Counted from the stretch's first letter, positions 7,337-13,834 are shown. The stretch is 26,219 nucleotides of DNA from G020354945 sp964570585 (GCA_964570585.1 CAZMYR010000022.1:1-26219), one strand, 5' to 3'. The notes: generated by a model from the letters alone, not told the origin. Made by a program: numbers and translations.

Positions 7337-7890
7337 TGTTTATCACCTCTTTTCTGAAAATTGTCTAAAATCTTTTCACGGGCTCTTTTAAGCCTTGTTC
7401 GCACAGTATTGATATTGATTTTGAGAGTTTTGGCTATTTCTTTATAGCTTAACCCTTCAATATTTCTTAATATCATACAAGCCCGCTGATCAGGATTAAG
7501 TACCGCTAATAAAGAGCTAAGAATCTCTTCATTTCCTCCTTCATGTATTTTTTCTTCTTTTACACTATCAGCTGTTTTTAGCTTAACATCATCTTTATAT
7601 GTAATCATTTTTTCCTGCTCTTTTGCCCTTCGTTTAGAGAAATTGATGGCGATATTAACAGCTATTCTGTAAACCCAGGTTGTAAAAGATGATTGAAACC
7701 GAAACCACTTAAGATTCTTATATATTTTTAAAAATACGTCTTGAGTAATTTCTTGCGCATCTTCTCTGCTGTAAGTCATTTTATAAGCTATGTTGTACAC
7801 AAAGCCAGAGATAGCATCATATATACTCTCAAAAGCATTCAGGTCGCCCTTTGATGCATGTATTATAATATCCTTTGATATATCCTGCAT
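7333..7890 (-). CDS. ECF-family RNA polymerase sigma factor (RpoE-like)
   Basis: This 185-residue protein has the two ECF domains. Region 2 is at about residues 20-90 (SREDAQEITQDVFLKIYKNL, then FTTWVYRIAVNIAINFSKRR). Region 4 is at about 128-178 (LNPDQRACMILRNIEGLSYK, then EIAKTLKININTVRTRLKRA). It directs polymerase to GGAACTT/TCTAA promoters, two of which are visible: its own at 7906-7934 and that of the Spy-like gene. So it is probably autoregulated and controls an envelope-stress response. The start is supported by AGAGGGAAA before the ATG. The gene overlaps its anti-sigma gene by 4 nt. Lengths and motifs are normal for the family. Confidence 0.93.
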   Translation of the reverse strand: MQDISKDIIIHASKGDLNAFESIYDAISGFVYNIAYKMTYSREDAQEITQDVFLKIYKNLKWFRFQSSFTTWVYRIAVNIAINFSKRRAKEQEKMITYKDDVKLKTADSVKEEKIHEGGNEEILSSLLAVLNPDQRACMILRNIEGLSYKEIAKTLKININTVRTRLKRAREKILDNFQKRGDKQ

Positions 7891-7905
7891 TTTCCCTCTA
7901 TAATA

Positions 7906-7934
7906 TTAGACAATAAATATAAGGCAAAAGTTCC
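7906..7934 (-). promoter_or_regulatory. ECF (sigma-E-type) promoter of the sigma/anti-sigma operon
   Basis: Minus strand: GGAACTT (7934-7928), 17-bp spacer, TCTAA (7910-7906), 16 bp before the sigma start codon. It suggests autoregulation. Confidence 0.75.
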
Positions 7935-8070
7935 CTCAATCGAAATTTGTCAGGGGGTATAGGGTTAGGATTATGAAACCAGCTCCAAAATAGACAGGGC
8001 TGATTTAGCTTTTTATGTAACATTACGATACGACTGCGGTTAGGTAATGTCAAGAAAAATACCATGCAGG

Positions 8071-8135
8071 CCCTGTAGAAATCCGAAGGATTTCAACAGG
8101 ACTAGTCCTGCTTAATCGCGAAGCGATTATGCAGG
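8071..8135. repeat. Three-hairpin miniature element, copy 1
   Basis: CCCTG at one end and GCAGG(G) at the other bracket three perfect hairpins: GAAATCC-GAA-GGATTTC (8078-8094), the palindrome CAGGACTAGTCCTG (8097-8110) and AATCGC-GAA-GCGATT (8114-8128). A second copy at 16430-16495 has compensating stem changes. Both copies sit inside the first codons of a peptide repeat. Confidence 0.65.
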
Positions 8136-8193
8136 GATAGATTCGATTATGCGGTTAAGCACGTTGTCGTAGGCCTCATAATGGTATTAATGT

Positions 8194-8234
8194 GAGATTG
8201 CTTCGTTGGCACTTCGTGCCTCCTCGCAATGACG
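8194..8234 (+). repeat. REP-like palindromic element, copy 2
   Basis: GAGATTGCTTCGTTGGCACT to CTCGCAATGACGG is the same hairpin family as at 5704. It again starts directly after TTAATGTG of the peptide repeat. Confidence 0.6.
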
Positions 8235-8296
8235 GAGGGGTGGCGCTGCGGTGAAGTGGGTTTTTGATATGCTAAGTTAGGAGCTAGAAAAAACTA

Positions 8297-8325
8297 TTGA
8301 CTTTCGGTTTAGTTTCGGTCATAAT
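8297..8325 (+). promoter_or_regulatory. Promoter with direct-repeat operator for the LexA-methyltransferase gene
   Basis: TTGACT (8297-8302), 17-bp spacer, CATAAT (8320-8325). The spacer holds two copies of TTTCGGT (8302-8308 and 8313-8319), 11 bp or one helical turn apart. The start codon is at 8335, about 10 bases after the -10 box, so the transcript would be nearly leaderless. Alphaproteobacterial LexA binds a direct repeat GTTC-N7-GTTC of the same period; here it reads TTTC-N7-TTTC, a plausible site for the gene's own LexA domain. Confidence 0.6.
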
Positions 8326-8334
8326 AAAGGTACA

Positions 8335-10200
8335 ATGTTAACTAAAAGGCAGAAAGAAATGTTTGATTATATAAAAAGCTTTATAGATGATAACGACTAC
8401 TCTCCTTCCTTAGAGGAAATTGCTCAACATTTTGGCCTAAAATCTATCGCTACGGTTCACCAGCATATTGCCACTCTAAAAGCCAAGCATTATCTGAATG
8501 CCGAAGAAAATCAACCACGATCAATAAGTGTCTATGGCAAGAAAGATATTAAAGACCAAATAACCCTTCCGATTTTAGGAATTATCGCTGCAGGCAAACC
8601 TATCGAAGCTATAGAAGATCCGGAGCCTATAATTGTATCGAAATCTTTACTCTCCAGATCTGGCAGGCATTATGTATTAAAAGTAAAAGGCGACAGTATG
8701 ATCAATGAAGGAATATCTGATGGAGATTTTGTAATTATTCGCGAGCAACCAACTGCGGAGCAAGGCGATACGGTAGTAGCAATTATAAACGATAATGAGG
8801 CAACGCTCAAGAAATTTTATATTGATAAAGATTTATTTATGCTAAAGTCTGCTAATCCCCATGTCCCGCCAATAGCAACAAAAGACTTGGCCATAAGAGG
8901 CAAAGTAATAAGCATTGTTAGAAATCTAAATAATGGCAAAAGCGAAACAGAAAAAGCAGGTAATGGCAGAAAAAGGCGAATTGATTATTCGTGGGATTTT
9001 AGAGGCGAGGATACTAAACCATATACGCATGGCTTACACAGCTACCCTGCGATGTTCATTCCGCAACTTGCGAGAAGGCTTATATTAAACTGCAGTCAAA
9101 TCGGAGATACAATCTGTGATATTTTTTGCGGCAGTGGCACCGCATTGGTTGAGAGTAGGCTATTAGGCAGAAATGTTTACGGCGTGGAATTGAATCCCCT
9201 TGCTACTCTACTTGCAAAAGTAAAAACAACTCCTATTAAACCAGATATAATACAAAAAAATTATATTACACTGCTTTCTAAGATTAAAGATTATAAGCCT
9301 AAAAAATCTGAATTACCTTCTTTTTTTAATATAGATTTTTGGTTTAAAGAAAATGTAATCTATGAATTAACAAAAATAAAAAAATGCATCAATGGAATAA
9401 AAAATAAAGATGTACGAGATTTCTTTTTGGTTGCATTTAGTGAAACAGTTAGAGCTGCTTCCAACACAAGAAGCGGTGAATTTAAGCTTTTCAGAATTCC
9501 AAAAGAAAAACTTAAAAATTATAACCCCAACGTTCTTTTGATATTCAAAAAAAGATTAGAAAATAGCTTTAAGGGAATGAGGGAATTTTATAATAATGTT
9601 GACAATAATACCTGGGTTAAAGTAATAGAAGGCGATTCTACAAAACGATATGACATTAAAGATGAATCTGTTGATTGTATAATTACCTCTCCACCTTATG
9701 GAGATAGCAGGACAACTGTTGCCTATGGGCAATTTTCCAGATTATCTTTACAGTGGCTTGATATGGTAGGGGACGACGATTTGCAAATTGATAGAAAACT
9801 TGCTGGCGGAACTATAAATTCAAAGATAGAAAATAACTTGCAATCGAAATCTTTAGCAAGAGCTCTTAGTTTAATCGCAGAACATAATTCAAAGAGAGCA
9901 AAGGAAGTTTTAGCTTTTTACATAGACTTGAACAAAGCTATGATACAAGCACATGGGATTTTAAAAAATTATAAATATTTTTGTGTAGTCATAGGAAATA
10001 GAACCGTTAAAGGTGTCAAGCTGCCTACTGACTTTATAGTATCTGAATTGGGGGAAAATATAGGATTTCATACAGTTGATATTATAGTAAGAAACATTCC
10101 CAACAAGCGCATGCCATTAAAAAACTCTCCTACTAATATACAAGGAGAGCTCGGAAAAACTATGCAGAAAGAAAGCATAGTTATTTTACAGAAGCTTTAA
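8335..10200 (+). CDS. LexA-N4-cytosine DNA methyltransferase fusion (methyltransferase of the MvaI-type system)
   Basis: A single 621-residue frame joins a complete LexA to a complete methyltransferase. Residues 1-66 are the LexA winged helix (LTKRQKEMFDYI, SPSLEEIAQHFGLKSIATVH). Residues 77-197 are the S24 self-cleaving domain: scissile A86-G87 in LGIIAAGKP, nucleophile S121 in KGDSM, and general base K159 in EATLKKF. After a basic linker (about 200-216), residues 217-621 form a DNA methyltransferase with motif I DIFCGSGTAL (262-271) and motif IV TSPPYG (451-456); SPPY indicates N4-cytosine (less often N6-adenine) methylation. MvaI/BcnI-type systems use N4-cytosine enzymes, matching the convergent nuclease 22 bp away. 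By analogy with LexA, RecA filaments would trigger cleavage and free the enzyme from its DNA-binding part. That consequence is inference; the fusion itself is seen directly. Confidence 0.9.
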   Translation: MLTKRQKEMFDYIKSFIDDNDYSPSLEEIAQHFGLKSIATVHQHIATLKAKHYLNAEENQPRSISVYGKKDIKDQITLPILGIIAAGKPIEAIEDPEPIIVSKSLLSRSGRHYVLKVKGDSMINEGISDGDFVIIREQPTAEQGDTVVAIINDNEATLKKFYIDKDLFMLKSANPHVPPIATKDLAIRGKVISIVRNLNNGKSETEKAGNGRKRRIDYSWDFRGEDTKPYTHGLHSYPAMFIPQLARRLILNCSQIGDTICDIFCGSGTALVESRLLGRNVYGVELNPLATLLAKVKTTPIKPDIIQKNYITLLSKIKDYKPKKSELPSFFNIDFWFKENVIYELTKIKKCINGIKNKDVRDFFLVAFSETVRAASNTRSGEFKLFRIPKEKLKNYNPNVLLIFKKRLENSFKGMREFYNNVDNNTWVKVIEGDSTKRYDIKDESVDCIITSPPYGDSRTTVAYGQFSRLSLQWLDMVGDDDLQIDRKLAGGTINSKIENNLQSKSLARALSLIAEHNSKRAKEVLAFYIDLNKAMIQAHGILKNYKYFCVVIGNRTVKGVKLPTDFIVSELGENIGFHTVDIIVRNIPNKRMPLKNSPTNIQGELGKTMQKESIVILQKL

Positions 10201-10222
10201 TTTTTTACAATCTCACCTAGTT

Positions 10223-10930
10223 TTAGATAAGCCTACGCCATTCCTGAAAGCAAGTAGCAAGTTTATTTTTTCTTACTCTAAAGGCAGTGCCATGATTTCT
10301 TGTTGTGCTATTTTCTCTTAAGTGCATTCTAAAATCAACAGTTACTACACCTTTGGTAACCATATTTTTAAAATGATCGAAACTGAAACCTTTTAAAATA
10401 TATGCCTCATTATAATGAAATTTCTCTTTTCCGCTACTCCCGCGCCTAGAATCAGCCTTTACAATAATAAGTTGCGGGATTTTTTGTAAGAATCTTTTTT
10501 TGAGTTGTTCTCCAAGCCAATATATATCTATATCCTCTTTTTCAGAAATTACTTTTATTCTATCTTTTTCTACCTCTAATCTTAGGGATTGAGGATTAAA
10601 GGCGCTTGAACTAATTGTACAGTATAGCTCTTTTTGTCTTGGATTATCACGTTTTTTATATCCGAATTTTTCTAATAACATTCTATCCCTATTACCGCCC
10701 TCAGGTAACGGTTCGCATGTAAATAAAGTTAAAAGTGAAGCCGAGTCTTTCCTGAAGGCTTTTAGTTCTATCTCGCCTAAATCTGCTAAAGGAATATTAT
10801 TTTCTTCTATTCCTAAATATTTTTCAAGAGTATATCCAATACCTGTATCGCTACTCCGCAAGCTTCCAATAAATCCTTTTTTCTCTAAGTTGTGCAGTTT
10901 TTGTTTAAATTCATCGATATTCTTATACAT
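10223..10930 (-). CDS. MvaI/BcnI-family type II restriction endonuclease
   Basis: The 235-residue protein matches the MvaI/BcnI family in length (these are about 240 residues) and pattern: DTGIGYTLEKYLGIEENN (28-45), then the catalytic core D50 and E55-x-K57 in ADLGEIELKAFR, and YNEAYILKGFSFDHF further on. These enzymes act as monomers and nick each strand of CCWGG or CCSGG in turn; the exact site here cannot be read. The gene lies 15 bp after its XRE controller, probably in one transcript, and converges on the LexA-methyltransferase with 22 bp between stops. The active-site residues are present, so the enzyme is probably functional and the methyltransferase partner essential. Confidence 0.85.
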   Translation of the reverse strand: MYKNIDEFKQKLHNLEKKGFIGSLRSSDTGIGYTLEKYLGIEENNIPLADLGEIELKAFRKDSASLLTLFTCEPLPEGGNRDRMLLEKFGYKKRDNPRQKELYCTISSSAFNPQSLRLEVEKDRIKVISEKEDIDIYWLGEQLKKRFLQKIPQLIIVKADSRRGSSGKEKFHYNEAYILKGFSFDHFKNMVTKGVVTVDFRMHLRENSTTRNHGTAFRVRKNKLATCFQEWRRLI

Positions 10931-10945
10931 AATTAAAGCTTCCTA

Positions 10946-11155
10946 TCAATTTTTCAACAAATCTGAGATATTAACCCTGAGGGCTTTGGCAATTTTTTCA
11001 AGGTTTTTTAAACCGATATTCTTTTCTCCTCGCTCTATATGACCGATGTAGGCCCTGTGGAGTCCTGTTTCAAAGGCCAACTGTTCTTGAGTCCATCCTC
11101 TTTTCTCTCTATATTTTCTTATCCTGTCGCCTACCTTTTTATTGATTTCAGTCAC
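10946..11155 (-). CDS. XRE-family HTH controller protein of restriction system 2
   Basis: The 69-residue protein is a compact lambda-type HTH: GDRIRKYREKRGWTQEQLAF, HRAYIGHIERGEKNI, LENLEKIAKALRVNISDLL. Size and position fit a C protein. The start is a GTG at 11155 with AAGGAG seven bases upstream. It precedes the MvaI-type nuclease in one probable operon, the usual arrangement for a controller that delays nuclease expression. Three ACTT-centred palindromes in its upstream region are candidate operators, overlapping its own promoter and the divergent one. A peptide repeat (copy 4) is divergent to it, just as copy 1 is divergent to the controller of system 1. Confidence 0.85.
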   Translation of the reverse strand: MTEINKKVGDRIRKYREKRGWTQEQLAFETGLHRAYIGHIERGEKNIGLKNLEKIAKALRVNISDLLKN

Positions 11156-11180
11156 TTAGTAACTCCTTATTTTGCAAAAT

Positions 11181-11209
11181 ATTATACTATCTTGCTACTT
11201 ATAAGTCGA
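11181..11209 (-). promoter_or_regulatory. Promoter of the system 2 controller gene with operator
   Basis: Minus strand: TCGACT (11209-11204), 17 bp, TATAAT (11186-11181). The palindrome ACTTATAAGT (11197-11206) occupies the -35 side of the spacer, so a bound controller would block or modulate it. Confidence 0.5.
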
Positions 11210-11260
11210 CTACTTTTAAGTAGCATTTTCAACTTGACATATTTGCTACTTATTGGTAGC
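11194..11260. promoter_or_regulatory. Three C-box-like palindromes
   Basis: GCTACTTATAAGT (11194-11206), CTACTTTTAAGTAG (11210-11223) and GCTACTTATTGGTAGC (11245-11260) share CTACTT halves. The last overlaps a plus-strand promoter TTGACA (11234-11239), 17 bp, TAGCAT (11257-11262) pointing at peptide copy 4. Spaced, related palindromes between divergent promoters are typical of controller-protein operators. Confidence 0.55.
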
Positions 11261-11280
11261 ATATAAAAAGGGGGATCGCT

Positions 11281-11394
11281 ATGCAGGATAGGTTAGAATA
11301 TGCGGTCAGACACGCTGTGGTGGGACTAATAATGGTATTAATCTATTGCGCGCGTGATATATGTGATTATAATTGCGGTGAGGTGGGTTTTTGA
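11281..11394 (+). pseudogene. Peptide repeat copy 4 (frameshifted)
   Basis: The ATG follows AAGGGGGATCGCT. The frame begins MQDRLEYAVRHAVVGLIMVL like copy 1, then a 4-base insertion near 11351 (GCGCGTGATATATG where copy 1 has GCGTAATCTATG) shifts it to an early stop at 11394. The original frame continues downstream as VIYVII...RWVFEYY. So it is a recently broken copy, or translated only as a 37-residue altered peptide. It is divergent to the system 2 controller gene. Confidence 0.55.
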
Positions 11395-11546
11395 GTATTA
11401 CCATTATTTGACTTTTTATTTTATAATTTACCAAGAAATTGTCTTATTTGATTATGGCTTCCTGGTAGAATTGCAATGCATCTCTGCTTTTCTCTTTTTA
11501 CCACTACGCTGATATTTGATTCTATGCCTACTTCATGGTATGGCTT
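11395..11546 (-). other. Stretch after the Fic gene; short open remnant
   Basis: In frame after the Fic stop codon the minus strand stays open for about 41 codons to a TAA at 11421-11423. It reads YHEVGIESNISVVVK, then KQRCIAILPGSHNQIRQFLG. It has protein-like composition but no start codon, so I read it as the tail of a lost gene. The family is not recognised. The remainder (11395-11420) shows nothing. Confidence 0.3.
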
Positions 11547-12452
11547 TTACTTGCTTTCTATCAACTCATACCCCTTCAAAATAGCCTCACAGGTAAGCTG
11601 AATTAAAGGCTGGAATTCACCCATATCGCCTTTACCTAAGGCAAAGTAATATTTCTGGCTATCATCAATCCTTATAATGACTGGCGCAAAACCTTTCATT
11701 AAAAGCTGTGTAATCATAATAAGCCTGCCAACCCTGCCACTGCCATCAAAAAAAGGGTGAATTGTCTCAAAATTATAGTGCGTAGATGCTACTTTTTTTA
11801 TAATTTCAGGCTTAGGGCTATTTATAGTACTTAGCAGTTTTTTCATCTTTTCAGGCACTTCCTGAGCGATTGGTAGAGGTTTTTCAGTATTGGTTAGGTT
11901 AACATATCCGGTTCTGTATTTACCATGTAATTTATCATTAAAGTTATACATAACTATACTATGTAATTTAAGTATATAGTCTTTTGTAATTTTAAAGCCG
12001 GGTTTTAGGCACTCAAGCATATATATCATGGCGTTATTGTGATTAACCGCTTCCAGTTGCTCATATAGGGTTTTACCGCGCACAACTTGGCCTTTTATAG
12101 CCTGCTCAGTCTCTTTTTTGGTCATTCTGCTTCCCTCAATAGCATCTGAATGATATGTTATCTCCAGAAAGAACTTTTCGCGAATTTTTGCATCTCGCTT
12201 AAGAACCCTCAATGGATCCTTACCAAATTGCTTTTTTGCCTCATAAACCATGGGTGTAATATCCACATTCTCCCTAAACAACTCATCTATGGCCGCAGAT
12301 ATTCCCGGATGCGGCTTAACAGACTTATTCAGCCACCTATAAACGGTCTTATAGGTCACGTCCAATGTCCTTGCAAGCCTTGTCGGGGTAAACCCTGCTT
12401 CTGCTATTAGCCTCTCCAGTTTCTTTTTGTCTTGAAATATTGCGTTTTTCAT
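11547..12452 (-). CDS. Fic-domain protein with N-terminal HTH, class II
   Basis: I place the start at 12452, where AAAGGGAT precedes the ATG; an upstream ATG at 12518 lies inside the promoter/operator. The protein (301 residues) begins with a small HTH (about 20-45: FTPTRLARTLDVTYKTVYRW). Then comes the class II inhibitory helix motif SDAIEG (102-107) and the Fic core HPFFDGSGRVGR (232-243). Fic enzymes transfer AMP or other phosphate groups onto target proteins; the inhibitory Glu (E106) blocks ATP binding until relieved. Ser replaces the usual Asn in the HPFxxGNGR motif, which may reduce or alter activity. The HTH plus the palindromic operator upstream suggests it represses its own gene. 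Targets are unknown. Confidence 0.85.
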   Translation of the reverse strand: MKNAIFQDKKKLERLIAEAGFTPTRLARTLDVTYKTVYRWLNKSVKPHPGISAAIDELFRENVDITPMVYEAKKQFGKDPLRVLKRDAKIREKFFLEITYHSDAIEGSRMTKKETEQAIKGQVVRGKTLYEQLEAVNHNNAMIYMLECLKPGFKITKDYILKLHSIVMYNFNDKLHGKYRTGYVNLTNTEKPLPIAQEVPEKMKKLLSTINSPKPEIIKKVASTHYNFETIHPFFDGSGRVGRLIMITQLLMKGFAPVIIRIDDSQKYYFALGKGDMGEFQPLIQLTCEAILKGYELIESK

Positions 12453-12487
12453 AATATCCCTTTTCTGTATTATGTTTACATAAAACA

Positions 12488-12549
12488 ATAGGACATATGT
12501 CCTATATTCATTACACAATAAGTATACATTATGTCCTATTATTTGTCAA
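12488..12549 (-). promoter_or_regulatory. Promoter and palindromic operators of the Fic gene
   Basis: Minus strand: TTGACA (12549-12544), 17 bp, TATACT (12526-12521), a near-consensus promoter. A perfect 18-bp palindrome ATAGGACATATGTCCTAT (12488-12505) lies just downstream of the predicted start of transcription. One half-site, ATGTCCTAT (12531-12539), lies in the promoter spacer. The geometry suits repression by the HTH of the Fic protein. Confidence 0.7.
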
Positions 12550-12569
12550 GAGGAATTGGGCGGGATAAG

Positions 12570-12818
12570 TTATTTTTGCAATTTATTATATAACCATGCC
12601 ACTACGACACCGGCAATACCAGCGTCAATAAATCCCCAGATTCCACCGATAATGCTTCCTAGAAATGTAGGTTTATAGCCAATGTATAATGTTGACATAA
12701 TCTCTTGAATTCCGCCACCCCAGCTTGAATATATACCAATTAGCCCTAAAAGGAACATAGCTGCACCCCAAACTATACCCAGGGTAAGACCAAGGGCTTT
12801 CACATCTAATTTTGCCAT
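12570..12818 (-). CDS. Small holin-like membrane protein
   Basis: I place the start at ATG 12818 (MAKLDVKALGLTLGIVWGAA), with GGGAGG five bases upstream; a GTG two codons earlier would overlap the ribosome-binding site. The 82-residue product has two hydrophobic stretches (about 8-28 and 50-78) and conserved glycines (YIGYKPTFLGSIIGGIWGFI). It belongs to a widespread group of small proteins often labelled bacteriophage holin in annotated genomes, a label based on similarity only. There is no endolysin or other phage gene nearby, so a phage-lysis role is doubtful. It is 11 bp downstream of the zinc-ribbon membrane protein and probably co-transcribed. Confidence 0.6.
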   Translation of the reverse strand: MAKLDVKALGLTLGIVWGAAMFLLGLIGIYSSWGGGIQEIMSTLYIGYKPTFLGSIIGGIWGFIDAGIAGVVVAWLYNKLQK

Positions 12819-12829
12819 ATTCACCTCCC

Positions 12830-13138
12830 CTAAAATAGTTGAGACATCTGTTGGTAATATCCAATTATAGTCCTTAAAGAATTAACAAATGAAACTCCCA
12901 ATAAATAGCTCAAAATAACAATGACGATAGTTATGAGTATTTTATTTCTCCGGCTGAAACGAGGATTAAACCAGAGCAAGGGTAAAGCAAACGGTCCGAT
13001 ACACAAAAAAGCGATTATCAGCCAGTGGGTTTTAAAATACCATTTATCTTGCGGTTTTTTACCTAAAAACTCCCCGCAATACCTACACTTAATAGCATCG
13101 TCCTGTATCTCTTCACCACAATAAGGACATTTTTTCAT
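12830..13138 (-). CDS. Zinc-ribbon membrane protein
   Basis: The 102-residue protein starts with a zinc ribbon made of two CxxC knuckles (CPYCGEEI, residues 4-11, and CRYCGEFL, 18-25). Two hydrophobic segments follow at about 38-56 and 66-86 with a basic connector (FSRRNK). Such zinc-ribbon/transmembrane proteins are common and mostly uncharacterised; the ribbon probably sits in the cytoplasm and contacts protein or nucleic acid. It leads a two-gene unit with the holin-like protein. No function is assigned. Confidence 0.6.
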   Translation of the reverse strand: MKKCPYCGEEIQDDAIKCRYCGEFLGKKPQDKWYFKTHWLIIAFLCIGPFALPLLWFNPRFSRRNKILITIVIVILSYLLGVSFVNSLRTIIGYYQQMSQLF

Positions 13139-13170
13139 AATTCTGTCTGAATTTTAGGAGCGTGTCACTT

Positions 13171-13204
13171 CACCCCACTCCGCTACTTCAGCCTCTCTTC
13201 TACC
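13171..13204 (+). repeat. Dispersed repeat R2, copy b
   Basis: CACCCCACTCCGCTACTTCA then GCCTCTCTTCTACC. Just after it, TAACATAACACATGCCTGAC (13213-13232) is the inverse of a stretch at about 20317-20338 next to R2 copy d. Confidence 0.7.
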
Positions 13205-13288
13205 ATAGAGTTAACATAACACATGCCTGACACCATATTCATGTTACTTAACTAACCGGGCACTTTGTTACACATCCACTTATTTATT

Positions 13289-13834
13289 TTACTTTATATA
13301 GGCCTTTATAATTTTTTGTTCGGTCAAAGGTTTATCTTGTGAACCTGCGGGCTGGTTTTCTATTTTTTGTATATTCTCATATCCCGCTACAACCTCTCCA
13401 AAAATAGTATGTCTTTGATTCAACCATGGTGTTGGAGCGGTTGTAATAAAAAACTGGCTTCCGTTTGTGTTGGGCCCGGCGTTTGCCATTGCAAGTATTC
13501 CGGGCTTATCAAAACCAACATCTTTACTGAATTCATCTTCGAAAGGACGACCCCATATAGATGTTCCGCCTCGCCCTGTTCCTGTAGGGTCTCCTCCCTG
13601 AATCATGAATTTCTTAATTACACGATGAAAAATTATGCCATCATAATAACCTTTTTTAACTAACCCTATGAAATTTTCGCATGTCTTTGGCGCAATTTCT
13701 GGAAAAAGTTTTAACTCAACAACGCCCTGGGTCGTTTCCAAAACAACATAGGTATCTTTCATAGCTCCGTCCTCCCCATATGCATTTAACGTCATAAACA
13801 TAGAACATAACAACAATAAAAACATCTTTTTCAT
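13289..13834 (-). CDS. Periplasmic cyclophilin-type peptidyl-prolyl isomerase
   Basis: I place the start at ATG 13834, preceded by AAGGAGA, giving MKKMFLLLLCSMFMTLNAYG, a clear signal peptide. The mature part is a compact cyclophilin: FHRVIKKFMIQGGDPTGTG (catalytic Arg and the QGGD loop), FEDEF, LAMANAGPNTNGSQFFIT (Asn and Gln of the active site), and a W/H segment LNQRHTIFGEV. It would speed proline isomerisation in folding exported proteins. Length (181 residues) is normal for small bacterial cyclophilins of the PpiA type. It stands alone between repeats, with no operon partner visible. Confidence 0.9.
   Translation of the reverse strand: MKKMFLLLLCSMFMTLNAYGEDGAMKDTYVVLETTQGVVELKLFPEIAPKTCENFIGLVKKGYYDGIIFHRVIKKFMIQGGDPTGTGRGGTSIWGRPFEDEFSKDVGFDKPGILAMANAGPNTNGSQFFITTAPTPWLNQRHTIFGEVVAGYENIQKIENQPAGSQDKPLTEQKIIKAYIK

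Larger units (their letters stand above)
8062..8279 (+). repeat. Peptide repeat copy 3, disrupted by two nested elements
   Basis: The gene-free stretch 7935-8334 is mostly this. CCATGCAGG at 8062 is the peptide start, split by a three-hairpin element (8071-8135); GATAGATTCGATTATGCGG resumes it at 8136. A REP-like element (8194-8234) replaces the middle, and GCGGTGAAGTGGGTTTTTGA (8249-8268) is its 3' end. No open peptide frame survives. In 7935-8061 I see nothing recognisable. Confidence 0.7.

Noticed and set aside
5279..11155. Phage origin for the XRE, ORF6N and holin-like genes
   Set aside because: No integrase, structural or lysis genes are present, and the XRE genes are better explained as restriction controllers.
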